Shown here in pieces: positions 48,881-59,010 of a DNA stretch of 64,000 nt. Numbering within the stretch: position 1 is the stretch's first letter; the number at the start of each line of letters is the position of its first letter. The position numbers and the translations under genes are program-made. Origin of the DNA: Prochlorococcus sp. AG-347-L20 (GTDB taxonomy: Bacteria; Cyanobacteriota; Cyanobacteriia; PCC-6307; Cyanobiaceae); NCBI GenBank assembly GCA_003281225.1, contig QCCP01000001.1, positions 248,001-312,000 on the forward strand, in the 5' to 3' direction. The notes beneath the pieces were generated by a model. That model was not told the DNA's origin. It searched no databases and saw nothing but the letters and a program-made list of their open reading frames with translations.

Positions 48881-50410
48881 ATGAATGATAAGAAATTTGG
48901 CAAATCAAATAAAATGCAAGTACAAAAATTGCCAACTGGAATAGAAGGTTTTGATGATGTTTGTAGGGGTGGGTTACCTGTATCTCGTAGTACACTGGTT
49001 AGTGGCACCTCAGGAACTGGTAAAACTGTTTTTTCTCTGCAATATTTACACCATGGAATTTGTAATTTTGATGAGCCTGGAATCTTTGTAACATTTGAGG
49101 AGTCACCTTTAGATATTATTAGAAATGCCGCAAGTTTTGGTTGGGATTTACAAGAATTAATTGATCAAAATAAACTTTTTATTTTGGATGCATCTCCTGA
49201 TCCAGATGGTCAGGATGTGGCAGGCAACTTTGACTTGTCTGGTCTTATTGAGAGAATTAGTTATGCAATTAGAAAATATAAAGCTAAAAGAGTTGCAATA
49301 GATTCAATAACTGCTGTATTTCAACAGTATGATGCTATTTACGTTGTTAGAAGGGAAATATTTAGATTGATAGCAAGATTAAAAGAAATAGGTGTGACAA
49401 CAGTTATGACTACAGAAAGGGTGGATGATTACGGACCAATTGCTAGATATGGTGTAGAAGAATTTGTATCTGATAATGTTGTCTTATTAAGAAATGTTCT
49501 TGAGTCAGAGAAGAGAAGAAGAACTCTAGAAGTTCTGAAGTTAAGAGGTACTGTTCATATGAAAGGTGAATATCCATTTACTATGGGCGTGGATGGAATA
49601 AGTGTGTTTGCCTTAGGAGCAATGAGATTAACACAGAGATCCTCAAATATTAGGATTAGCTCTGGAGTTAAAGATCTTGATGATATGTGTGGTGGTGGAT
49701 ATTTTCAAGATTCCATTATTCTCGCAACTGGAGCAACTGGTACGGGCAAAACAATGCTTGTATCGAAATTTGTTGAAGATGCTTATAACAATAATGAAAG
49801 AGCAATACTTTTTGCATATGAAGAATCTAGGGCTCAATTGCTTAGGAATGCTACTAGCTGGGGAATAGATTTTGAAAAAATGGAAAGTGATGGATTATTA
49901 AAAATTATTTGTGCATATCCTGAATCAACTGGTTTAGAGGATCACTTACAAATTATAAAAACGCAAATTAATCAATTTAAACCAAAAAGAATGGCAATTG
50001 ATTCTCTCTCGGCATTAGCCAGAGGTGTAAGTTTGAATGCATTTAGACAGTTTGTAATTGCTGTTACAGGTTATACAAAACAAGAGGAGATAGCAGGCTT
50101 TTTTACTAATACTGCTGAAGAATTTATGGGAAGTCATTCTATAACTGATTCTCATATCTCAACAATTACAGACACCATATTGTTGCTTCAATATGTAGAA
50201 ATAAAAGGTGAGATGGCACGCGCTTTAAATGTTTTTAAAATGCGGGGATCATGGCATGATAAACGAATAAGAGAATTTATTATTACAAATAGTGGCCCAG
50301 AAATAAGGGATTCTTTTTCTAATTTTGAACAAATATTTAGTGGTGCTCCTCACAGAGTTGTTCCTGATCAAAATGTTCAAAATGTTTTTAGAGGAATAGA
50401 TAATAATTAG
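48881..50410 (+). CDS. kaiC: circadian clock ATPase/kinase KaiC
   Basis: 509 residues with two RecA-like halves. Walker A G-T-S-G-T-G-K-T at 42-49 (CI) and G-A-T-G-T-G-K-T near 284-291 (CII). The autophosphorylation pair is S427-T428 in S-H-I-S-T-I-T-D-T, matching S431/T432 of Synechococcus elongatus. The C-terminal KaiA-binding tail is shorter and diverged (ends N-V-F-R-G-I-D-N-N), consistent with the missing kaiA. Without KaiA the system is expected to act as an hourglass-type timer. It ends overlapping nblS by 4 nt. Confidence 0.97.
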   Translation: MNDKKFGKSNKMQVQKLPTGIEGFDDVCRGGLPVSRSTLVSGTSGTGKTVFSLQYLHHGICNFDEPGIFVTFEESPLDIIRNAASFGWDLQELIDQNKLFILDASPDPDGQDVAGNFDLSGLIERISYAIRKYKAKRVAIDSITAVFQQYDAIYVVRREIFRLIARLKEIGVTTVMTTERVDDYGPIARYGVEEFVSDNVVLLRNVLESEKRRRTLEVLKLRGTVHMKGEYPFTMGVDGISVFALGAMRLTQRSSNIRISSGVKDLDDMCGGGYFQDSIILATGATGTGKTMLVSKFVEDAYNNNERAILFAYEESRAQLLRNATSWGIDFEKMESDGLLKIICAYPESTGLEDHLQIIKTQINQFKPKRMAIDSLSALARGVSLNAFRQFVIAVTGYTKQEEIAGFFTNTAEEFMGSHSITDSHISTITDTILLLQYVEIKGEMARALNVFKMRGSWHDKRIREFIITNSGPEIRDSFSNFEQIFSGAPHRVVPDQNVQNVFRGIDNN

Positions 50411-52473
50411 ATAATTTCTTTAATTTCAGAACCTGGAAAAGAATCTGAATTATTAATAGCTTTTGTCAATAATTCATCTTTATCAGATTGTGCCAAGGCT
50501 AAATCAAACCAAAACGTTGTTCCTACTCCTAATTCACTAGCCATACGAATCTCCCCACCATGTTTTTCAATTATTCCTCGTACTATAGATAAACCTAAAC
50601 CTGTTCCTTGCTCAGTATGAACAGAATTCTCTACTCTATAAAAACGATCAAATATTTTTTCTTGATCAGACTGAGATATTCCTGATCCCGTATCAGCAAT
50701 CTCAATTCTTACTTTTGGAAGTGGTGAAACTAATTCACATTGAGGGGCTGCATCATTTTGAATACTTGGAGGGAAAGCAGGACAGGAATCTGGCCAAGTA
50801 TAAGCTCTTATAATTAGGGCGCTGTTTTTTGGACTAAATTTCAATCCATTTCCTAGTAAATTATCAAAAACCTGCAAAAGTAAATCAAAATTTCCAAGAA
50901 TAGGGGGAATAGTTTCCTCTATGTCATGAGCTAATGAAACATTTTTTTCTGATGCATTAAGTCTATAATTTCTAAGAGTCTGTTCTATTGCTGGTTTTAT
51001 GTCCATTTGCTCTAGCTGAACAATTTTCCCAGACTCCAATCTAGATAAATCTAATACATCATTTACAAGTCTTGTTAATCTATCAGTCTCGGAATTTGCA
51101 ATTCCCAAAAATTCTATTTGTTCTTCATCAGTCAGCTGATCTTTTAAATCATGTAAGGTCTCTACATAACTTTTGATATTAAAAAGTGGAGTCCTTAATT
51201 CATGCGAGACATTGCTTATGAATCTATTTTGTGCCGCGTTAAGTTCAACTTCCCTAGTTAAATCTTGGATTGTCACAGCAATTCCTTTTAATTCAACTTT
51301 ATTTGTATCTAAGACTGATTGCAAGACAATTCTTAAGGTTCTTGCTGGTTCTCCTAAACTGAATCTTAAATCGTCCTTTTCCTTCTCCCTGTTTAAAATA
51401 GATTCTATATTTGTGTGTAAGTCGTTGGATAAAATTTCGGGGATTTCATTTAAAAAATGTTTACCTTCTAGAAATCTTCCTTCCCAACGAAATAATCTCT
51501 TTGCTGTTGGATTAGTAAGTACAATCTTACCTTGTGAGTCCAATAATATTGCACCATCAGCCATTGTAGCTATTAATGATTGCTGCTTGATTTGTGCCGC
51601 TTTTAGTTCTTCTATATTAGCTTCATCATAATTTTCTAATTGTGTTGCCATTCGGTTAAATCCATTTAAGAGTTCTCCTAGATCACCTGTCATGGGTAAA
51701 GAAATTCTGGATTTAAAATTTCCTCTTGAAATTTCTCTAACACCTCTTACTAATTCTCTGACTGGTCTTGTAATTGTAAGTGCATTAAATACAGCTCCTA
51801 GTATTACTAAAACCCAAATAGATATAAAAACTGCGATGGTTACTTCTCTAGTTAAGGCAGCACTGGCTAGTGCTTTTTTATTAGGGGTGACTCCCAAGGC
51901 TAAAGTTCCAAGATATTTACCTTTCCACAACATTGGGACGAATACATCTGTTACTTGACCTTGAGGTGTCGCATGCTGCCTAACCAAAGGGAATTGTGGT
52001 CTCTTCTTCAATTCTGAAGGTAGTTTTAATTTTCGAGTGAGCTGAAACTGACTGTCTGAGCTTGTTGGTGTTGCACTGATCGGTATCCCAAGTTGTACAA
52101 TATCTTCAGCATCAGTAAAGAATATATAACGCAGGTTTCTACTTGATCTCCAAAACTTTTCAGCTACATTTGAAATTTCTTTTTTTTGGTTATTAGCTAC
52201 TAATTCTGTAACATTCCCAGATAACAATAAGCCAAGATCTCGAGCATATCTGGTATCATTCATACCTGCATCTCTTTGAATACTATTTAATGCAAAAAAA
52301 GTTATTCCTGTCATTAGGAGGCTTACGACAAGAGTCGCTATGGCTAATAACTTTGTTCTTAAACTGAACCCACTCCACCAAGCGAGAAGTCCATTAATCC
52401 AATAATTAATGTTCATATCTTCATTATCAGTGATGTTATATTTTTTAGTTTCTCGATTATTGGTATCCACCAT
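50407..52473 (-). CDS. nblS: sensor histidine kinase NblS (Hik33/DspA type)
   Basis: 688 residues: N-terminal span, periplasmic sensor segment, second span, HAMP (R-P-V-R-E-L-V-R-G-V-R-E-I-S-R-G), PAS (M-A-D-G-A-I-L-L-D), HisKA with phospho-acceptor His424 in S-N-V-S-H-E-L-R-T-P, and HATPase (D-N-L-L-G-N-G-L-K-F-S, D-T-G-S-G-I-S, G-T-G-L-G-L-S-I). NblS controls high-light, nutrient and phycobilisome-type responses through RpaB, including hli genes. Lies 4 nt after purD on the same strand. Confidence 0.93.
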   Translation of the reverse strand: MVDTNNRETKKYNITDNEDMNINYWINGLLAWWSGFSLRTKLLAIATLVVSLLMTGITFFALNSIQRDAGMNDTRYARDLGLLLSGNVTELVANNQKKEISNVAEKFWRSSRNLRYIFFTDAEDIVQLGIPISATPTSSDSQFQLTRKLKLPSELKKRPQFPLVRQHATPQGQVTDVFVPMLWKGKYLGTLALGVTPNKKALASAALTREVTIAVFISIWVLVILGAVFNALTITRPVRELVRGVREISRGNFKSRISLPMTGDLGELLNGFNRMATQLENYDEANIEELKAAQIKQQSLIATMADGAILLDSQGKIVLTNPTAKRLFRWEGRFLEGKHFLNEIPEILSNDLHTNIESILNREKEKDDLRFSLGEPARTLRIVLQSVLDTNKVELKGIAVTIQDLTREVELNAAQNRFISNVSHELRTPLFNIKSYVETLHDLKDQLTDEEQIEFLGIANSETDRLTRLVNDVLDLSRLESGKIVQLEQMDIKPAIEQTLRNYRLNASEKNVSLAHDIEETIPPILGNFDLLLQVFDNLLGNGLKFSPKNSALIIRAYTWPDSCPAFPPSIQNDAAPQCELVSPLPKVRIEIADTGSGISQSDQEKIFDRFYRVENSVHTEQGTGLGLSIVRGIIEKHGGEIRMASELGVGTTFWFDLALAQSDKDELLTKAINNSDSFPGSEIKEII

Positions 52474-52477
52474 AAGC

Positions 52478-53809
52478 TTAATTCTCCTTAGAAAAGTTTT
52501 TTCTCACTTGATGACCAATGTCATTTCTAAAGTAAATACCCTCAAAATGAATTTCTTTTAAATTTTTGTATGCTTTTTCAAATACCGTATCGAAATCTTT
52601 ATCTTGACAGACAATACTTAAGACTCTTCCTCCAGAAGTTAATAATTTCCCACTTTCACTAAAAGAAGTACCCGAATCAAAAATTTGACAATCACTTGAA
52701 TCAATCTTACCTATTTTTATTTGATAACCAGTTTTATATTTGTGAGGATAACCTTTGGAGGTCGCTATTACACAGCCACTAACTCTATCAGAGGTATAAA
52801 TTTTTTCATCACCAGTTAAACTTCCCATTGAGCATTTTTCTAAAAGAAATACAAAATTTTGATCCATTAAGGGCATTATTGTTTGGCATTCTGGATCACC
52901 AAATCTGCAATTATATTCTATAACTTTAGGCCCAGATTTTGTGATCATTAACCCAAAATAAATTACTCCTCTATAGTCAATATTTCTTTTATTTAGCTCA
53001 TTTATTGTAGGTTCAATTATCTCTTTGATAATTCTATCAAGGTAATCTTCTGTTAATAACGGGGCAGGAGAATAAGCACCCATACCTCCTGTATTTGGAC
53101 CTTTATCTTTTTCATTTAGTCGTTTGTGATCTTGGGCCGTTGGAAGTAATGTATATCTTTTCCCATCGCATAAAGCAAAAACTGAAACTTCTGGCCCTTG
53201 AATTTTTTCTTCTAAAACAACTACATCCCCAGAGTTGCCAAATCTTCCATTAAAAATTGTCTCTGCTGCTTTATAGCATTCATCTTTTGAATTAGGAACA
53301 AAAACACCTTTACCTGAAGCTAGTCCATCAGCTTTTACTACAAGTGGAATTGAGGATGAATTAATAATTTTTTTGGCTTCTTCTAGAGAATTGACTTTCC
53401 AAAAGTTTGCAGTTGGAATATTTGCATCTTGCATAAATTCCTTCGCCCAAGATTTGCTAAATTCTAGTTTTGCTCCATCTTTATTAGGACCAAACACTTT
53501 ATAATCTTTTTTTCGAAGAAAATCAGCTAATCCATTTGCCAGAGGTATTTCTGGTCCAATAACGACTAAATCTATCTTAAAAAAATCAAGCTTTTCGACT
53601 AGTTCATTTTTATTATTTATATCAATTTTTATTCTTTCACATTTATTTATTCTTTCTGAACCAGCGTTACCAGGTATTAAGTAAACTTTTTTAATTAATT
53701 CATTTTTTTGAATAGCCCAAGCCAAAGAGTTTTCTCTCCCGCCATTCCCAATTATTAAAACATTTTCTAATCTAATAAAGTTCTTAGAATTAGGTGAATG
53801 AATTCCCAT
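52478..53809 (-). CDS. purD: phosphoribosylamine--glycine ligase
   Basis: 443 residues, ATP-grasp enzyme of purine synthesis (GAR synthetase). V-L-I-I-G-N-G-G-R-E-N near the N-terminus, V-V-K-A-D-G-L-A-S-G-K-G-V, G-P-E-V-S-V-F-A-L-C-D-G, G-P-N-T-G-G-M-G-A-Y-S-P and N-C-R-F-G-D-P-E-C-Q are diagnostic. The start carries about 15 residues before the usual beginning. The divergent gene is purC, also a purine enzyme. Confidence 0.95.
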   Translation of the reverse strand: MGIHSPNSKNFIRLENVLIIGNGGRENSLAWAIQKNELIKKVYLIPGNAGSERINKCERIKIDINNKNELVEKLDFFKIDLVVIGPEIPLANGLADFLRKKDYKVFGPNKDGAKLEFSKSWAKEFMQDANIPTANFWKVNSLEEAKKIINSSSIPLVVKADGLASGKGVFVPNSKDECYKAAETIFNGRFGNSGDVVVLEEKIQGPEVSVFALCDGKRYTLLPTAQDHKRLNEKDKGPNTGGMGAYSPAPLLTEDYLDRIIKEIIEPTINELNKRNIDYRGVIYFGLMITKSGPKVIEYNCRFGDPECQTIMPLMDQNFVFLLEKCSMGSLTGDEKIYTSDRVSGCVIATSKGYPHKYKTGYQIKIGKIDSSDCQIFDSGTSFSESGKLLTSGGRVLSIVCQDKDFDTVFEKAYKNLKEIHFEGIYFRNDIGHQVRKNFSKEN

Positions 53810-53943
53810 ATATTTGTTTTTTAAGGTTATGAGGTTTCGATGAATAATCAGTTAAAATGAAAATAAAATCATTTGAAGTTGATCTCTAATAATTATGTTA
53901 ATTATAAAAAGTACTTTAGTAATAATAATGAGGTTTTAAGTTA

Positions 53944-54681
53944 ATGAATAATAAATATGAGTTGATTTATGAAGGGAAAGCAAAAAAAGTATTTACTCAT
54001 GATGATGCAAATAAAGTAAAAATTGAATTTAAAGATGAAGCTACAGCGTTTAATGCGTTGAAAAAAGAAAAATTTGAAGGTAAAGGCAAACTTAATTGCT
54101 TAATAAGTGCAAGAATTTTTGAGATTCTCATTGAGAAAAATATTCCAACTCATTTTATTGAACTTGAAAATGAACATACAATGATTGCAAAAAAAATAAA
54201 AGTAATTCCATTAGAAATTGTTCTAAGAAATACTGCTTATGGTTCTTTGTGCAAACAAACCACTATCAAACCTGGAACTTTGTTATCAAAACCATTAATT
54301 GATATCTATCTTAAAAATGATGAACTTAATGATCCCCTTATTACAAAAGATAGAATTGAATTAATGAACATATTAAGCTCTCATGATTTAGAGTTAATAA
54401 TAAATTTAACCCTAAAAATTAATGAAATCTTGAAAAGTTTTTTTAAAAATATTCAACTTCAACTTGTAGATTTTAAATTGGAATTTGGTTATGATTTTAG
54501 AAATAATATTATTCTTGGAGATGAGATAAGTCCTGATAATTGTAGATTGTGGGATCTAAATCAAAAAAATGATATAATTGTGAGTCTTGACAAAGATAGA
54601 TTTAGAAATGATTTAGGTGGCCTAATTGAAGCTTATAGTGAGATTCACCGAAGAATAAACGATTTTCTAAAACCTCATTGA
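53944..54681 (+). CDS. purC: SAICAR synthetase
   Basis: 245 residues: Y-E-G-K-A-K-K-V-F-T start, F-K-D-E-A-T-A-F-N-A, and D-F-K-L-E-F-G-Y-D and G-D-E-I-S-P-D-N-C-R-L-W-D. Converts CAIR and aspartate to SAICAR in purine synthesis. The 134-nt gap to purD probably holds both divergent promoters. It is followed 36 nt later by bamA and may start that transcript. Confidence 0.95.
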   Translation: MNNKYELIYEGKAKKVFTHDDANKVKIEFKDEATAFNALKKEKFEGKGKLNCLISARIFEILIEKNIPTHFIELENEHTMIAKKIKVIPLEIVLRNTAYGSLCKQTTIKPGTLLSKPLIDIYLKNDELNDPLITKDRIELMNILSSHDLELIINLTLKINEILKSFFKNIQLQLVDFKLEFGYDFRNNIILGDEISPDNCRLWDLNQKNDIIVSLDKDRFRNDLGGLIEAYSEIHRRINDFLKPH

Positions 54682-54717
54682 ATAAATAATGACTTATTTA
54701 TCTTAATCACAACTACT

Positions 54718-56850
54718 ATGCAAAAACATTTTTTAAAATTTGGAAAGGTTTTCATAAATGTTGCCTGCTCTCCCCTGATTTTGATATCAAATAATTCAGA
54801 ACTGTCTGCTAAGTATTTGCCAAGTGATGTTGATAAATCAGTAAAAACTTTAGAAATACCAAATATTAATAATATTTTATTTCAAGAGATTGATATTGAA
54901 AAAGAGAAAAAATTTCTTCTTGCAGAAAATAATAAGGATATTAGTGAAGAAAGTGTTCTTATCTCAGAAATAATTATCGAAGGTTGGGAAAATCATCCTG
55001 AGGGTAGAAAACTTGAATTGGCTGCATATGATTCCATGAGCATAAAGCCTGGAAGTATTGTTGATAATCGAATTTTAAGTCAAGACCTTAATGCAATATA
55101 TGCTAGTGGTTGGTTTTCAGGAGTTAAAATAAATTCTCAAGATGGGCCATTAGGTGTGAGGCTAATAGTAAATGTAGTGCCTAATCCAATCTTGAAGAAA
55201 GTTGAACTTAAACCAATAAGCTCTATAGTCTCTAATGAGTACGTAAATGATATTTTTAAAAATTATTATGGGACAACTCTTAACCTAAAGGAACTTCAAA
55301 ATAAGATAGAAATAATCAAAAAACGTTATGAAAAAGCTGGTTATTCTTTAGCTAGAGTTAGTGGCCCAGATAGAATCTCTGAGAACGGAGTAGTAAGATT
55401 AAAAGTTTCTGAGGGTATTATATCTGAAGTAAAAATAAGATTCCCAAATTCTGATGGTGAATTTATTATTGATGGAAAACCTAGAAAAGGGAAAACAAAA
55501 GACTGGGTTATAAAGAGAGAATTAAAAACACAACCTGGCACTATTTTTAATAGACAAATTTTAGAAGCTGATATCGGTAGACTCTATGCCACATCATTAT
55601 TCGATGATGTAAAGGTTTCTCTTGGCCCGGATAATTTAAATCCAGGTCAAGTCATAATTTTTTTAGACTTGAGTGAGCAAAGAACAGGATCTTTAACAGG
55701 TGGTCTTGGATATAGCAATGGTTCAGGTCTCTTCGCCTCAATTGGTTTGCAGGAATCAAATACACTAGGTAGGGCTTGGTCTACAAATTTAAATCTAAAT
55801 TTTGGAGAATATTCAACTACCTACAATTTTTCATTATCTGATCCATGGATTAAAGGTGATAAACATAAAACATCTTTTAGAACAAATATTTTTTTAAGCA
55901 GAGATTATCCACAAGAATTTAAAAGTGAAAAAAATGGGCGCATATACGCAGTTGATGATACTAGTACTTCGACCACTGATACTTTTTCATCAATAGTTTT
56001 AGAAAAAACAGGAGGGGGATTTTCTTTCTCAAGGCCATTAAATGGTGGAGATCCATTTAAGGTCGCTAAATGGAGAGTTCTTGCAGGAATGAATTTTAAG
56101 AAGGTAAAAATGATTGATGGTGATGGAAACAAAAAACCCTATGGTGATATGACTCCAACAACAGGAAATATAAATGATATTATCTGTATTGGATTTACTC
56201 CAAATGATGGATCATGTCCTGAAGAAAATACGTTAGTGAGTGTTATCGCGAGTACTTCTAGAAATAATTTAAATAATTCCATCAATCCAACTGCAGGAAA
56301 CAAATTTAGCTTTGGTACAGAACAATTTGTTTCAATGGGAAAAAATTCTCCAACTTTTAATAGAATGAGAGCATCATATTCTTATTTTATACCGACAAAA
56401 TTGATCAATTTAACCAAGGCATGTAGATCTAGTAAAGCTACTAGTGAAGATTGTCCTCAAGCTATTGGTTTTCAATTTAAGGCGGGAACTATTCTTGGGG
56501 AATTGCCTCCATACGAAGCATTTTGTATGGGAGGAACATCATCAGTAAGAGGATGGGGATCTTGTGATTTAGCTGTAAGTAAAAGTTTTATTGAAGGTAC
56601 TGCAGAATATAGATTCCCTATTTGGAGAATGATATCAGGAGCTTTATTTGTTGATGCAGGAAGTGATTTAGGATCTCAAAATGATGTTCCAGGGAAACCT
56701 GGTAAATTATTAGAAAAATCAGGCTCTGGTTATTCGCTTGGAGGAGGTGTTGGAGTTAAAACACCAATAGGGCCATTAAGATTAGATATTGCTAGTAAAG
56801 ACCTAAGTGGAGATTGGAGATATACACTTGGAGTTGGATGGAAGTTTTAA
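54718..56850 (+). CDS. bamA: BamA/Omp85-type outer-membrane assembly protein
   Basis: 710 residues. An N-terminal signal-like stretch is followed by about three POTRA domains (residues ~80-340, e.g. P-G-S-I-V-D-N-R-I-L-S, K-R-Y-E-K-A-G-Y-S-L-A, P-G-T-I-F-N-R-Q-I-L-E). The last about 370 residues form the 16-strand beta barrel with V-R-G-W-G (the VRGF/Y-like L6 motif) and a Phe at the C-terminus (V-G-W-K-F). Homologue of chloroplast Toc75. It inserts proteins into the outer membrane. It abuts lpxC with no gap. Confidence 0.92.
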   Translation: MQKHFLKFGKVFINVACSPLILISNNSELSAKYLPSDVDKSVKTLEIPNINNILFQEIDIEKEKKFLLAENNKDISEESVLISEIIIEGWENHPEGRKLELAAYDSMSIKPGSIVDNRILSQDLNAIYASGWFSGVKINSQDGPLGVRLIVNVVPNPILKKVELKPISSIVSNEYVNDIFKNYYGTTLNLKELQNKIEIIKKRYEKAGYSLARVSGPDRISENGVVRLKVSEGIISEVKIRFPNSDGEFIIDGKPRKGKTKDWVIKRELKTQPGTIFNRQILEADIGRLYATSLFDDVKVSLGPDNLNPGQVIIFLDLSEQRTGSLTGGLGYSNGSGLFASIGLQESNTLGRAWSTNLNLNFGEYSTTYNFSLSDPWIKGDKHKTSFRTNIFLSRDYPQEFKSEKNGRIYAVDDTSTSTTDTFSSIVLEKTGGGFSFSRPLNGGDPFKVAKWRVLAGMNFKKVKMIDGDGNKKPYGDMTPTTGNINDIICIGFTPNDGSCPEENTLVSVIASTSRNNLNNSINPTAGNKFSFGTEQFVSMGKNSPTFNRMRASYSYFIPTKLINLTKACRSSKATSEDCPQAIGFQFKAGTILGELPPYEAFCMGGTSSVRGWGSCDLAVSKSFIEGTAEYRFPIWRMISGALFVDAGSDLGSQNDVPGKPGKLLEKSGSGYSLGGGVGVKTPIGPLRLDIASKDLSGDWRYTLGVGWKF

Positions 56851-57687
56851 GTGTTTTCTTGGCCTGCTAATTATGATTTCTGCTATACCTTAGCTGGTGT
56901 TATCTCCAGAGAAGGTATAGGCCTTCATAGTGGAGAAAAAACAAGAGTTAAAATTTCTCCTTATGAAAAAGAAGGATATTATGTTTCTTTCAGGGATAAA
57001 CCTGGCGAGATTTTTAAGCTTACTCAAGATTTAATTGGAAGTACCATGCTTTGTACTGCAGTTAAATTAGGGGGGAGAAATTTGTATACTATCGAACATT
57101 TATTATCTTCAATGGCAGGGTGCGGGTTAAGTTATATTCATATTGAGGTTGATGGGAAAGAGATTCCACTTTTAGATGGATCAGCAATTCAGTGGGTTAA
57201 AGATTTCGAAGAAGTTGGGATAAAAAAAGCACCTAAACCAGATAATTTTTTTCAAGAGATTAATAAATCTATAATTTTAAATAAAGAAGGTTCAGTAATA
57301 GCAGCAACTCCATCTGAAAAGACTACAATTATATCCACGATAAGTTTTTCCTATAAAGCTATTGGAAATCAAACTTTTGTAATTGATTTAAATCCAAAAA
57401 ATTTCGTTGAAATGATTGCTCCTGCTAGAACATTTGGTTTTAAAGATCAATTTCAAGAGTTAAGTGAACTAGGATTAATAAAAGGCGGAAGTTTGGAAAA
57501 TGCCCTTGTTTGTGACGGTGATAAATGGGTTAATCCACCATTAAGATTTGATAATGAACCAATAAGACATAAAATTTTAGACCTAATTGGGGACTTGGCT
57601 TTGGTAGGGTTACCTAAGGCTCAAATTATAGTTTATAAAGGATCACATTCTTTAAATGCTTTGTTGGCCTCATCGTTAAAAAATTAA
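56851..57687 (+). CDS. lpxC: UDP-3-O-acyl-N-acetylglucosamine deacetylase
   Basis: 278 residues from GTG, directly after the bamA stop. [14 protein letters not shown] start, T-I-E-H-L-L-S-S (zinc His), L-L-D-G-S-A, and [11 protein letters not shown] (zinc His and Asp). First committed step of lipid A. The protein is a little shorter than E. coli LpxC (305), as in other cyanobacteria. Confidence 0.94.
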   Translation: MFSWPANYDFCYTLAGVISREGIGLHSGEKTRVKISPYEKEGYYVSFRDKPGEIFKLTQDLIGSTMLCTAVKLGGRNLYTIEHLLSSMAGCGLSYIHIEVDGKEIPLLDGSAIQWVKDFEEVGIKKAPKPDNFFQEINKSIILNKEGSVIAATPSEKTTIISTISFSYKAIGNQTFVIDLNPKNFVEMIAPARTFGFKDQFQELSELGLIKGGSLENALVCDGDKWVNPPLRFDNEPIRHKILDLIGDLALVGLPKAQIIVYKGSHSLNALLASSLKN

Positions 57688-57704
57688 CTTTATCTTTAAT
57701 TGTT

Positions 57705-58163
57705 TTGGAAAAGAAATTATCCAGTGAAAATAATCAACTTTCCTCTGAGCAAATACTAGGTTTGTTACCTCACAGATATCCTTTCGCTCTTGTGGACAAA
57801 GTCATAGAGTATATCCCTGGGGAGAAAGCGGTTGCAATAAAAAATGTAACTATAAATGAGCCGCAATTTCAGGGACATTTTCCTGAAAGACCCTTGATGC
57901 CTGGGGTTCTTATTGTTGAATCAATGGCTCAAGTTGGTGGAATAATAGTAACTCAAATGCCTGATCTTCCTAAAGGACTTTTCGTCTTTGCTGGAATCAA
58001 TAATGTTAAATTCAGAAAACCAGTTGTGCCAGGAGATCAATTGATAATTTCTTGTGAGTTATTATCTATTAAAAGACAAAGATTTGGGAAGGTTAAAGGT
58101 GAGGCGCATGTTGATGGGAAGTTGGTTTGTGCTGGAGAATTAATGTTTTCATTAGTTGATTAG
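57705..58163 (+). CDS. fabZ: 3-hydroxyacyl-ACP dehydratase FabZ
   Basis: 152 residues from [15 protein letters not shown] holds the catalytic His and [12 protein letters not shown] the conserved Pro-rich loop; V-E-S-M-A-Q the catalytic Glu. Dehydrates 3-hydroxyacyl-ACP in fatty acid synthesis and competes with LpxA for the same substrate, hence its place between lpxC and lpxA. Confidence 0.95.
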   Translation: MEKKLSSENNQLSSEQILGLLPHRYPFALVDKVIEYIPGEKAVAIKNVTINEPQFQGHFPERPLMPGVLIVESMAQVGGIIVTQMPDLPKGLFVFAGINNVKFRKPVVPGDQLIISCELLSIKRQRFGKVKGEAHVDGKLVCAGELMFSLVD

Positions 58164-58167
58164 GGAT

Positions 58168-59010
58168 ATGGATCATAAAAATACTGAATTAAACTCAAGC
58201 TTTAGTGGAGTCAAAGTGCACCCAAATGCTTTTGTTGATCCAAGTGCCGAATTACATGATGGGGTTATTGTCTCTCAGGGAGCTATTATCGGTCCAGATG
58301 TGACTATCGGGAAAGGAACTGAAATAGGACCGAATTCTGTTATTTCAGGAAGAACTCAAATTGGTATTAATAATAAAGTTTTTCCAAGTGTTTTTATAGG
58401 TCTTGATCCCCAGGACCTTAAATATAAAGGGGCTCATACTGAAGTAATTATTGGAGATAATAATACTTTCAGAGAATGTGTGACTATTAATAAGGCAACT
58501 GATGAAGGAGAAAAAACAATTATTGGAAATAATAATTTGTTGATGGCTTACACTCATATCGGCCATAATTGTGAACTTGGTAATAGTATAGTTTTATCAA
58601 ATAGTGTCCAAGTTGCAGGCCATGTAAAGATTGAAGATAAAGCTATTATTGGCGGTTGTTTAGGTATTCATCAGTTTGTACATATTGGATATTTAGCAAT
58701 GATTGGAGGGATGACTAGAGTAGATAGAGATGTACCTCCTTTTTGTTTGGCCGAAGGGCATCCAGGAAGATTGAGAGGTTTAAATAGAATTGGAATTAAG
58801 AGAAGCGGTTTAATGTCAAATAAGGATTTTGACTTAAAATTACTTCAAAGTAATTGGAATATACTTTTTAAATCTAATGATGCGATTTCAAATTCATTAG
58901 AAAAATTAATGAAAGGAGAATTAGATATTTCATCTTCAAGATTATGTAGTTTTTTAAAAGAGTCAATATCTAAAGAAAGACGAGGACCAATGCCTTTAGT
59001 GAATGTATGA
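58168..59010 (+). CDS. lpxA: UDP-N-acetylglucosamine O-acyltransferase
   Basis: 280 residues from the ATG at 58168, 4 nt after the fabZ stop (a TTG at 58156 inside fabZ is less likely). Left-handed beta helix of hexapeptide repeats (V-H-P-N-A-F-V-D-P-S-A, V-T-I-G-K-G-T). Y-T-H-I-G-H-N-C-E-L-G-N has the catalytic His; Q-F-V-H-I-G and P-P-F-C-L-A-E-G follow. Adds the 3-hydroxyacyl chain to UDP-GlcNAc. Confidence 0.95.
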   Translation: MDHKNTELNSSFSGVKVHPNAFVDPSAELHDGVIVSQGAIIGPDVTIGKGTEIGPNSVISGRTQIGINNKVFPSVFIGLDPQDLKYKGAHTEVIIGDNNTFRECVTINKATDEGEKTIIGNNNLLMAYTHIGHNCELGNSIVLSNSVQVAGHVKIEDKAIIGGCLGIHQFVHIGYLAMIGGMTRVDRDVPPFCLAEGHPGRLRGLNRIGIKRSGLMSNKDFDLKLLQSNWNILFKSNDAISNSLEKLMKGELDISSSRLCSFLKESISKERRGPMPLVNV

